Assembly (NCBI RefSeq): GCF_003634935.1
Contig: NZ_RBXO01000001.1
Span: 558,001-622,000, forward strand
Direction of reading: 5' to 3'
Origin: Saccharothrix australiensis
GTDB taxonomy: Bacteria > Actinomycetota > Actinomycetes > Mycobacteriales > Pseudonocardiaceae
Length of the DNA: 64,000 bases
A program made the position numbers and the translations under genes. This document shows positions 1 through 6,487 of this stretch, one piece after another. The notes beneath the pieces are model-generated. The model had not been told where the DNA came from. It did no database searches and was given only the letters and a program-made list of their open reading frames with translations. How positions within the stretch are numbered: position 1 is the first letter of the stretch; each line of letters begins with the position of its first letter.

Positions 1-2
1 GG

Positions 3-44
3 GCGAGGGTCCGGCTGGCCGAGGTGATGAAGGTGTGGCGCTGA
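3..44 (+). CDS. 3' end of an unidentified gene (partial)
   Basis: An open frame runs in from the left edge and stops at TGA 42-44, giving a short basic C-terminal tail ending in KVWR. Too little is visible to identify the product. In related actinobacteria the tRNA adenosine deaminase gene often sits just upstream of this serine tRNA, but nothing here proves that. Confidence 0.3.
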   Translation, partial: ARVRLAEVMKVWR

Positions 45-203
45 TCGCGCTGCCCGCGGTCCGGTGGCGGTGCCGGCGGTGTCGTGGGGCGAGCGCGTTC
101 GGGCCCCCTCCGGTCCCGGCCTTCCACCTGCGGAAAGGTGCCGCAGGTCTTGCCGGCGGACCCCCGTGACGGGCGGGGGCAGCGGTCTTGTATTGTTCTC
201 GGC

Positions 204-288
204 GGTGGCGTGTCCGAGCGGCCGAAGGAGCACGCCTCGAAAGCGTGTGAGGTGAAAGCCTCCGTGGGTTCAAATCCCACCGCCACCG
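204..288 (+). tRNA. tRNA-Ser (anticodon CGA)
   Basis: An 85-nt cloverleaf folds by eye: acceptor GGTGGCG pairs with CGCCACC (281-287), the T arm is GTGGG-TTCAAAT-CCCAC, and the anticodon stem-loop CACGC-CTCGAAA-GCGTG reads CGA, so it decodes UCG. The long variable arm is typical of serine tRNAs. CCA is not encoded. Confidence 0.96.
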
Positions 289-294
289 CTGAAG

Positions 295-330
295 ACGGGG
301 CCTGCCGACGGAAACGCCGGCAGGTCCCGT
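295..330 (+). terminator. Hairpin terminator after tRNA-Ser(CGA)
   Basis: CCTGCCG (301-307) pairs with CGGCAGG (318-324), and the stem extends outward through ACGGG/CCCGT. It starts seven bases after the tRNA and is followed by a weak T-containing tail. Confidence 0.6.
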
Positions 331-506
331 TCTCGTTCGGTGGCGCGTGCTCGGACCGGAAGGCGGCACGGCCGTTCGGGGCCGGGACGCCCGTGACCAC
401 TCCCTTGGTCGTCACCGCAGCCGGATGACGTCGCTCCTCAAGCACCCCTCCGTGCAGTACCGTGAACTGTGTCACGTCACGTACCGTGTCGAGAGGGTTA
501 CGGATA

Positions 507-1385
507 ATGACGACGACGGACGACCAGGTCTCCCCGCGGTCCACCGCCCCGACCCCCGAGGAGGTCGGCGCCGCGTACGATCGGTTCGGTGACCTCTACG
601 CGATCACCACCGGCGACGTCGGCCTGCACATCGGCCTCTGGTCGCACCCCGACGAGCGCGCACCCGCCGCCACCCTGACCGACCTGGCCAACCGGGCGCA
701 GGAGCGGCAGACCGACCACCACATCGACCTGCTCGCGTTGGCGCCCCACGAGCACCTGCTCGACATCGGCTGCGGGAACGGGCAGCCCGCCGTGCGCGTG
801 GCGCGGCGCAGCGGCGGTCGGGTCACCGGGATCACCGTCAGCCGCAGCCAGCTCGACCGGGCCACCGAGGCGGCCCGGTCGGCCGGGCTCGCGGACCGCG
901 TCTCCTTCCGCTACGGCAACGTCCTCGCCCTCGACTTCGAGGACGGCTCGTTCGACGCGGCGATGGCGATCGAGGTGTTCGCGCACCTGGACGACCGACA
1001 GCGGGCGTTCCACGAGACCGCTCGGGTCCTGCGGCCCGGCGGGCACTTCCTGCTCAGCGAGTTCACCCTGCGCGGGTCGCCGACCGAGGCGGAGACGGCC
1101 GCGTTCCAGCGGACCTGGTACTGCGCGCCGCCGACCACGCCGGCGAAGGTGCTGGAGATGGCGGACGCGGCGGGCCTGGAGCTGGTCAAGGTCGAGAACA
1201 TGACGCAGAACTGCTCGTTCTCCGGCGACCTGATGGGGCTGCTCTACGCCGAGCGGCACGACGAGATCCTCGACCGCTACGGGCCCGAGCTGGTCGCCGA
1301 GATGGACGAGGTGATGCCGCTCGTGCGCTCCTACACGCGCGACCACCTCGGGTACTACCTCTTCCTGCTGCGGAAGCCCGCGTAA
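507..1385 (+). CDS. Class I SAM-dependent methyltransferase (small-molecule type)
   Basis: This 292-residue protein is predicted to transfer a methyl group from S-adenosylmethionine. Motif I (LLDIGCGNG) lies near residues 85-93, followed by a Methyltransf_11-like core and post-motif LRPGGHFLLSEF. The layout resembles small-molecule O- or C-methyltransferases of actinobacterial secondary metabolism (EryG or geranyl-diphosphate methyltransferase-like), but the substrate cannot be told. The ATG at 507 was chosen because a purine-rich GAGAGGG lies upstream; an in-frame ATG at 462 would add 15 unconserved-looking residues. It stands alone between a tRNA and a strong terminator, so it is probably monocistronic. 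Confidence 0.85.
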   Translation: MTTTDDQVSPRSTAPTPEEVGAAYDRFGDLYAITTGDVGLHIGLWSHPDERAPAATLTDLANRAQERQTDHHIDLLALAPHEHLLDIGCGNGQPAVRVARRSGGRVTGITVSRSQLDRATEAARSAGLADRVSFRYGNVLALDFEDGSFDAAMAIEVFAHLDDRQRAFHETARVLRPGGHFLLSEFTLRGSPTEAETAAFQRTWYCAPPTTPAKVLEMADAAGLELVKVENMTQNCSFSGDLMGLLYAERHDEILDRYGPELVAEMDEVMPLVRSYTRDHLGYYLFLLRKPA

Positions 1386-1398
1386 CCGCCGGCGCATC

Positions 1399-1436
1399 GG
1401 GGGCGCGGCTCGCCTCGTCAGGCGTGCCGCGCCCCC
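1399..1436 (+). terminator. Strong hairpin terminator
   Basis: GGGGGCGCGGC (1399-1409) pairs perfectly with GCCGCGCCCCC (1426-1436), and the inner CGCCT/AGGCG continues the stem to a CGTC loop. It lies 13 bases past the methyltransferase stop. There is no T-run, as is usual in high-GC actinobacteria. Confidence 0.75.
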
Positions 1437-1508
1437 GCCGTGTGCGCTGCGCCGGCTCCGGCGCTGGGAGGGCCACCGGATGGGCGCGGGATCGACCTTA
1501 CCCCATGA

Positions 1509-1524
1509 TCGAACACACGTTCGA
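1509..1524. promoter_or_regulatory. Perfect LexA (SOS) box
   Basis: TCGAACACACGTTCGA matches the mycobacterial/actinobacterial LexA consensus TCGAAC-N4-GTTCGA at all twelve specified positions. It sits in the gap between the methyltransferase terminator and the secreted nuclease gene, about 150 bp before that gene's start, so DNA damage is predicted to derepress the nuclease. No other gene starts nearby. Confidence 0.75.
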
Positions 1525-1675
1525 GTGATCGTCGGGGTTCGCCCGTGCGAGGTATCCCACCGTGGACGACCTCGCAGCCCACGCCCCCGCCAGGTCAACA
1601 GTTAGTGATGGCTTCTTTCGCAGTTCACTCGATCCAGGGAGGATGCGCGGACCCCGCCAACAACCGGAGGATGCG

Positions 1676-4126
1676 TTGAGACCCACCCCGCTCCGCGTCG
1701 GTCTGGCCGTCACCGCCGCGTCGGCCCTGTCCCTCGCCCTCGTGGCACCGGCGACCGCCGCGCCCAGCCCGGACGCCCTGATCGCCGAGGTCTACGGCGG
1801 CGGTGGCAACTCGGGCGCGACGCTCACGCAGGACTTCGTCGAGCTGGCCAACCGGGGCACGAGCCCCGTCGCGCTCGCCGGCTGGAGCGTCCAGTACCTG
1901 CCCGCGAGCCCGAGCGCCGCGAGCCGGTGGCAGGTCACGCCGCTGACCGGCGCGATCGAGCCCGGCGGGCGCCACCTGGTGGCCCAGGCCAGGGGCAACG
2001 CGGGCACGGTCGCGCTGCCGACGCCCGACACCACCGGCACCACCGCGATGTCCGCCACCGGCGGCACGGTCGCGCTCGTCGCCACCACCGCGGCGCTGAC
2101 CTGCAAGACGGCCGCCGACTGCGCCGCCGACACCCGCGTCCGCGACCTGGTCGGCTACGGCTCCGCCACGGTCGTCCGCGAGGGCACGCCCACGCCCGAC
2201 CTGAGCAGCACCACGAGCGCCGCGCGCCCGGCCCTCGACGACACCGACGTGAACTCCGCCGACTTCGCGGTCGGCGCGCCGACGCCGGTCAACGCCGCGG
2301 GCCAGGGCACCGGCGGTCCCGGACCCGACCCCGACCCGGAACCCGGCGACCGGCGCATCCGCGACATCCAGGGCAGGACCCGCATCTCGCCGCTGCTGGG
2401 CGCGAAGGTCAGCGGCGTCCCCGGCGTCGTCACGGCCACCCGCGCCACCGGCGACCGCGGCTTCTGGTTCCAGGACACCAGCCCCGACGCCGACCCGCGC
2501 ACCAGCGAGGGCCTGTTCGCCTACACGGCCGACCTCGCCCCGACCGTCGAGCCCGGTGACGCCGTGCTGGTCAGCGGCACGGTCGCGGAGTACCGGCCGG
2601 GCGGCGACACGCCGGCCAACGCCAACCAGACGCTCACCGAACTCGCCGGCGTGACGGTCACCGTCCTGTCCAAGGGCAACGCCCTCCCCGCGCCGGTCGT
2701 GCTCAGCCCGCCGGACGGCTACCTCCCGTCGGCGGGCGGCGGCAGCATCGAGGCGCTGGAGCTGAACCCGTCGATTTACGGCCAGGACTACTACGAGTCG
2801 CTGGAGGGCATGTACGTCCAGGCGGACGACGCCCGCGTGGTCGGACCCACGAACGGGGCGGGCGAGACCTGGATCACCACCAGGCCGACCCAGAACCCGA
2901 CCGCACGGGGCGGCACCAACTACCTCGGCTACGACCAGCCCAACAGCGGCCGGATCAAGGTCAAGGCGGGCAGCGCCACGCCGCGGCCGAGCAACGTCGG
3001 CGACGTGTGGCGCGGCGCGACGGTCGGCAACGTCGAGTACACGAGGAACGGCGGCTACACGCTGGCCACGAAGACCGTCGGCGAGCACGTGCCCGGCGGC
3101 ATCACCCCGGAGAGGACGGACGCGGCGCGCCCCCACGAGCTGTCCGTCGCCACCTACAACGTCGAGAACCTGGCCGCGACCAACGAGCAGGCGAAGTTCG
3201 ACCGGCTCGCGGCGGCCGTCGTCGGGAACCTGGCGTCGCCGGACGTCGTGGTGCTGGAGGAGATCCAGGACGACAACGGGGCCACCGACGACGGCACGGT
3301 CACGGCCGGCGCGACGCTCGCCAGGTTCGTGGACGCCGTCGTCGCCGCCGGCGGCCCGCGCTACGAGTGGCGGCAGATCGACCCGCGGAACAAGGCCGAC
3401 GGCGGCGAGCCGGGCGGCAACATCCGGGTGGCGTTCCTGTTCGATCCCGCGCGGGTGTCCTTCGTGGACCGGGCCGGCGGCGACGCGACCACCCCGGTGT
3501 CGGTGGTGAAGCAGCGCGGTCGCGCGGCGCTGTCCGCGTCGCCGGGCCGAGTCGACCCCGCGAACCCCGCGTGGGACAACAGCCGCAAGCCGCTCGCGGG
3601 CGAGTTCCTGTTCCGCGGCCGGACGGTGTTCGTGGTCGCGAACCACTTCAACTCCAAGGGCGGCGACCAGGCCATGCACGGCCGCTACCAGGAGCCGAAC
3701 CGCGGTTCCGAGGTGCAGCGCGGTCGGCAGGCCGCCGCGCTGCGCGCGTTCGTCGACCAGGTGAAGGCCGTCGACCGGGGCGCGAACGTGGTGCTCGCGG
3801 GCGACATCAACGACTTCCAGTTCTCGCCGGCGGTCGCGACGCTGACGGCGGGCGGCTCGGTGGTGGACCTGATCTCGGCGCTGCCCCCGGCGGAGCGGTA
3901 CAGCTACGTCTTCGAGGGCAACTCCCAGACGCTGGACCACATCCTGATCAGCGCCAACATCAAGCGCTACCGGTACGACGTGGTGCACGTCAACGCCGAG
4001 TTCACCGACCAGGCGAGCGACCACGACCCGCAGGTCGTGAAGCTGCGGCCGAGCACGGGCAACGCCCGCCTCGACCGGATGCTGTTCCTGCTGGAGGACC
4101 TGGCGGACTGCCTGCCCGAGCGGTGA
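1676..4126 (+). CDS. Secreted nuclease: lamin-tail domain, OB-fold and endonuclease/exonuclease/phosphatase domain
   Basis: An 816-residue exported protein predicted to degrade extracellular nucleic acid (ExeM/NucH-like). A signal peptide ending in ATAA occupies about residues 1-30. A lamin-tail domain follows (about 30-150), then a Pro/Asp/Glu linker near 210-222, an OB-like region, and an EEP nuclease domain at about 486-795. EEP hallmarks are ATYNVENL, VVLEEIQD, NHFNSKGGDQ, LAGDIND and a final SDHDPQ. The start is taken as TTG 1676 because GGAGG (1666-1670) sits at ideal spacing; ATG 1643 abuts its only purine stretch. An upstream SOS box suggests damage-inducible expression, which is unusual for a secreted nuclease. 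The substrate (DNA, RNA or phosphodiester) is inferred from the family. Confidence 0.9.
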   Translation: MRPTPLRVGLAVTAASALSLALVAPATAAPSPDALIAEVYGGGGNSGATLTQDFVELANRGTSPVALAGWSVQYLPASPSAASRWQVTPLTGAIEPGGRHLVAQARGNAGTVALPTPDTTGTTAMSATGGTVALVATTAALTCKTAADCAADTRVRDLVGYGSATVVREGTPTPDLSSTTSAARPALDDTDVNSADFAVGAPTPVNAAGQGTGGPGPDPDPEPGDRRIRDIQGRTRISPLLGAKVSGVPGVVTATRATGDRGFWFQDTSPDADPRTSEGLFAYTADLAPTVEPGDAVLVSGTVAEYRPGGDTPANANQTLTELAGVTVTVLSKGNALPAPVVLSPPDGYLPSAGGGSIEALELNPSIYGQDYYESLEGMYVQADDARVVGPTNGAGETWITTRPTQNPTARGGTNYLGYDQPNSGRIKVKAGSATPRPSNVGDVWRGATVGNVEYTRNGGYTLATKTVGEHVPGGITPERTDAARPHELSVATYNVENLAATNEQAKFDRLAAAVVGNLASPDVVVLEEIQDDNGATDDGTVTAGATLARFVDAVVAAGGPRYEWRQIDPRNKADGGEPGGNIRVAFLFDPARVSFVDRAGGDATTPVSVVKQRGRAALSASPGRVDPANPAWDNSRKPLAGEFLFRGRTVFVVANHFNSKGGDQAMHGRYQEPNRGSEVQRGRQAAALRAFVDQVKAVDRGANVVLAGDINDFQFSPAVATLTAGGSVVDLISALPPAERYSYVFEGNSQTLDHILISANIKRYRYDVVHVNAEFTDQASDHDPQVVKLRPSTGNARLDRMLFLLEDLADCLPER

Positions 4127-4140
4127 CGCCCGCCGAACGA

Positions 4141-4176
4141 CAGGGCCCCGGTCACCTGACGGTGGCCGGGGCCCTG
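4141..4176. terminator. Bidirectional terminator
   Basis: CAGGGCCCCGG (4141-4151) pairs perfectly with CCGGGGCCCTG (4166-4176), and the inner TCACC/GGTG extends the stem. It separates the nuclease (plus) from tRNA-Ser (minus). Confidence 0.75.
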
Positions 4177-4181
4177 GTCCG

Positions 4182-4266
4182 CGGAGGATACGGGATTTGA
4201 ACCCGTGAGGGGGTTAACCCAACACGATTTCCAATCGTGCGCACTAGGCCGCTATGCGAATCCTCC
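4182..4266 (-). tRNA. tRNA-Ser (anticodon GGA)
   Basis: On the minus strand GGAGGAT pairs with ATCCTCC to form the acceptor stem. The anticodon loop TTGGAAA reads GGA. A long variable arm and the T loop TTCAAAT are present. CCA is not encoded. The 3' end faces the bidirectional terminator. Confidence 0.96.
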
Positions 4267-4416
4267 GTGGGAGAGCCTACCCAACGGGATGATGGCCGAC
4301 CAAAACGGCTGGTCAGGGGGAGTGCGGGACGCGGTCGCGCGCGTCCCGCACCCCCCACCCCCGGTGCCTCGCTCCGAACCCGGCGGAGTGCCGCGACCGG
4401 CCGGCGCCGCGACCGG

Positions 4417-4965
4417 TCAGGGCCGGGATTCCGGCTTGACCGCGATCGCCAGGCTGAGGCGGGGGTCCGTCCTGATCTCCGGCGTGCGCTGGATGACCAG
4501 TGCGGCGATCCCGGCGTCCACGAGGCCGTCGGCGCACGCCTGGACGCTCGCCGCCAGGTGCTCCGGGTCGCCGTGGTGCCCGTCCGGCACCGTCCACAGC
4601 AGCCGGATCGAGCAGTGGCCGAGTGGCGGGATGCCGGTCTTGCGCGCCAGTTCGGCGGTGGTGGCGCGGAGTTCCGCCGGTGGCAGGCGCGGGTTGGGCA
4701 GCACGAGCAGGTACGAGCGCGGCGGGCGTACCGCGGGCGGGCCGGCGTCGCGGAGGGTCACGCGCCAGTGCCGCACGATGTCGGCCGGCGTGATCGCGCG
4801 GGCGCTCTGCCGGTAGTGGACGCGGATGGCCTCCTGGGCGACTTCGACGGGCACGTCGTCCAGTTGCGCGGCCCACGCGGTGAGCGTGTCGTCGTCGGGC
4901 GCGGCCAGGCGCGGGTCGACCGCCGAGGCCGCGCGGAGCACGGCGGCTACCTGGGTGCGGTTCAT
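4417..4965 (-). CDS. Hypothetical protein with phage helicase-loader-like N-terminus
   Basis: A 182-residue protein. Its first 65 or so residues are helical and resemble the N-terminal part of phage replicative helicase loader/inhibitor proteins (G39P type), of the kind found in actinobacterial integrative elements; this is recalled similarity, not a search. The rest is of unknown fold. A GGGGAGA ribosome site precedes the ATG. The gene lies 16 bp downstream of the small HTH gene on the same strand, so the two are probably co-transcribed. The context suggests the remains of an integrated element. Confidence 0.6.
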   Translation of the reverse strand: MNRTQVAAVLRAASAVDPRLAAPDDDTLTAWAAQLDDVPVEVAQEAIRVHYRQSARAITPADIVRHWRVTLRDAGPPAVRPPRSYLLVLPNPRLPPAELRATTAELARKTGIPPLGHCSIRLLWTVPDGHHGDPEHLAASVQACADGLVDAGIAALVIQRTPEIRTDPRLSLAIAVKPESRP

Positions 4966-4981
4966 CGTGGTCTCCCCAACG

Positions 4982-5209
4982 TCACCCCCGGGGTGCGGGG
5001 CACTCGCGGAGCAGCAGGTCCGCCGGCTCGACGGCGAGCGCGTCGGCGATTCGGCCCAGCAGCGCGGGGCTCGGGGTCCGGTGGCCGCGCTCGATCGCGG
5101 AGAGCGCGCCCTTCGTGCAGCCGACCTCGGCCGCCAACTCGGTCACGGTCCGTCGTGACGACACCCGGAGGTGCCTCAGCAGGGTTCGATCGATCGATAA
5201 CGGGGTCAT
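4982..5209 (-). CDS. Small XRE-family HTH regulator
   Basis: A 75-residue protein that is almost entirely one Cro/C1-type helix-turn-helix (core TELAAEVGCTKGALSAIERG, residues about 24-43). The ATG at 5209 is preferred; upstream in-frame extension is Arg-rich and runs through the repeated operator region. It is divergent from a second HTH gene at 5355 and shares with it a region holding two copies of a spaced heptamer repeat, which it may bind. Confidence 0.75.
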   Translation of the reverse strand: MTPLSIDRTLLRHLRVSSRRTVTELAAEVGCTKGALSAIERGHRTPSPALLGRIADALAVEPADLLLRECPAPRG

Positions 5210-5248
5210 CGCCAAACCATAGAACAAACAAACAAATCCACGGAAGGT

Positions 5249-5341
5249 GTTTGCGGAAGTTTGCGCAGGTCGCCGGCGTTGCGCGCCCGCGCGGTGCGCA
5301 CCGCGCGCACGCCGAGCCTTGATGGTTTGCGATTGTTTGCG
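5249..5341. promoter_or_regulatory. Duplicated operator GTTTGCG-N3-GTTTGCG between divergent HTH genes
   Basis: GTTTGCGGAAGTTTGCG (5249-5265) and GTTTGCGATTGTTTGCG (5325-5341) are two copies of the same direct-repeat pair, 76 bp apart, one near each divergent regulator. An AT-rich CAAACAAACAAAT stretch at 5226-5236 adds further half-site-like sequence. These are likely binding sites for one or both HTH proteins. Confidence 0.6.
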
Positions 5342-5354
5342 GAACACTTGATCT

Positions 5355-5744
5355 ATGACCCGCCCGGAGGATGGCTCGGACCGGCTCCCGGACTGGCCGC
5401 TGGGGCCGTACCTGAGGGAGGCGCGCCGCCTGGCCGGGCTCTCCGTGGCGGAGGTCGCCCGTCTGGCTGAAGTCAGTCACGCGAAGGTGCGGCAGCTGGA
5501 GCGCGGGTACGCGGTGCGCGATGGCAGGCGTTACGCCGTCGGCACCACGAAGACCACGGTCGAACGGGTCGCGCGGGCGGTGGGGGCGGACATCGCGCAG
5601 GCGCTCGGGCTGGTCGGGATCACGACCGACGACCCGAGCGGGCCGGGCAGGCGGGCGAGACCATTGGACCTGTCCACCGTGTCCGACGAGGACCTGTTGA
5701 CGGAGATCGCGCGCCGGTTCGGGGCACGACACCGGGCGGACTGA
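5355..5744 (+). CDS. XRE-family HTH regulator
   Basis: A 129-residue protein with a Cro/C1-type HTH at about residues 17-70 (LREARRLAGLSVAEVARLAE, then SHAKVRQLERG), an internal loop with a run of basic residues, and a short acidic C-terminal tail. The second operator copy ends 14 bp before the ATG and there is no clear ribosome site, so the message may be leaderless and autorepressed. A hypothetical gene follows 28 bp downstream. Confidence 0.75.
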   Translation: MTRPEDGSDRLPDWPLGPYLREARRLAGLSVAEVARLAEVSHAKVRQLERGYAVRDGRRYAVGTTKTTVERVARAVGADIAQALGLVGITTDDPSGPGRRARPLDLSTVSDEDLLTEIARRFGARHRAD

Positions 5745-5772
5745 GCGCACTGGGTCACGGCTGGGAGGGACT

Positions 5773-6189
5773 GTGCCGTCGCTGGATGGTGGTGAGTGCT
5801 ACCTGTGCTGGTCGGCGTACGGCGAACCGCTCCACCTGTGGCTGAAACCCCTGCCCGACCGGGGCGTCTGGGCGTGGCTGGAGGGGACTTCGCTCGAACC
5901 CGTGGTGTTCACCGGGGCGGAGGCGGACCAGCTGCTCACCCTGTGGCGCGACCTGCGGCGCAAGCAGCGCGCCGGTGTGGTCACCGACCAGCAGTGGTGC
6001 GTGGTCGCGACCGGCGAGGAGTCCGGGACGCGGACCGCGCTCGTCTACGGCTTGGAGCACGGCCACGTCACGTACTGGCGGGTCGGCGAGCCGCGCGACC
6101 CCGTGCCGCTGGACCTGAACGCGATCGGCGAGCTGATCAAGGCGTGGGACGAGGTGCGGGGGAAGGAGCCCTGGCGCCCGCCCGCTTGA
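5773..6189 (+). CDS. Hypothetical protein
   Basis: A 138-residue soluble protein starting at GTG 5773 behind GGGAGG. It is rich in Trp, starts with a Cys-x2-Cys-like ECYLCW segment, and has no membrane segment or family I recognise. It follows the HTH regulator on the same strand and probably belongs to the same transcript and the same small accessory cluster. Confidence 0.6.
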   Translation: MPSLDGGECYLCWSAYGEPLHLWLKPLPDRGVWAWLEGTSLEPVVFTGAEADQLLTLWRDLRRKQRAGVVTDQQWCVVATGEESGTRTALVYGLEHGHVTYWRVGEPRDPVPLDLNAIGELIKAWDEVRGKEPWRPPA

Positions 6190-6352
6190 CCGCCGAGCCG
6201 ACGACCGCGGCCTCCGCCGCGGGCGCGTCGCGCAGGCCCGCCACGAACCCGTAGAGCGGGGTGGCGGCGCCGGGGTGGCGTGCCGGGGTGGCGGTGCCGG
6301 CGCGTCGGCGGTGGCGGTGCCGGGGTGGCGCGGGCCCGTCCGGGCGACCGGC

Positions 6353-6358
6353 TACACT
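6353..6358 (+). promoter_or_regulatory. -10 element of the SRP RNA promoter
   Basis: TACACT ends seven bases before the first base (6365) of the SRP RNA terminal stem, the spacing expected for a sigma-70-type -10. The preceding 150 bp are low-complexity repeats of GGTGGCGGTGCCGGG type. Confidence 0.6.
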
Positions 6359-6364
6359 GGACGC

Positions 6365-6450
6365 GGACCTCGTGCGGCACACATCTCGCGAACCTCCCCA
6401 GGGCCGGAAGGCAGCAAGGATAAGCGGGCTCTGGTGGGTGCACGGGGTCC
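6365..6450 (+). ncRNA. ffs: Signal recognition particle RNA (4.5S-like)
   Basis: The universal SRP core is present: CAGGGCCGGAAGGCAGCAAGG (6400-6420) with the GGAA tetraloop and the AGCAAGG/CGGGCTCTGG asymmetric loop. GGACCTCGTGC (6365-6375) pairs with GCACGGGGTCC (6440-6450) to close the hairpin. The RNA binds Ffh to target membrane proteins. Its place directly upstream of dnaX is conserved in actinobacteria. Confidence 0.95.
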
Positions 6451-6474
6451 CCTCATTTTGTCGGTCCCCTTCGG

Positions 6475-6480
6475 TAGGGT
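6475..6480 (+). promoter_or_regulatory. -10 element of dnaX, leaderless promoter
   Basis: TAGGGT is followed by exactly seven bases and then the GTG of dnaX at 6488, which places the transcript start on the start codon. No ribosome site is present. Confidence 0.6.
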
Positions 6481-6487
6481 TCGGTCC

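Noticed and set aside
1625..4024. Long open frame antisense to the secreted nuclease, and similar frames opposite katA, leuA, ponA2 and the SARP gene
   Set aside because: Opposite-strand frames are expected at this base composition; translations are Arg/Val/Gly-rich with no domain.
4182..6189. Small HTH cluster as an element integrated into tRNA-Ser(GGA)
   Set aside because: The cluster is on the 5' side of the tRNA, whereas elements normally integrate at the 3' end; no integrase or duplicate tRNA end is seen.
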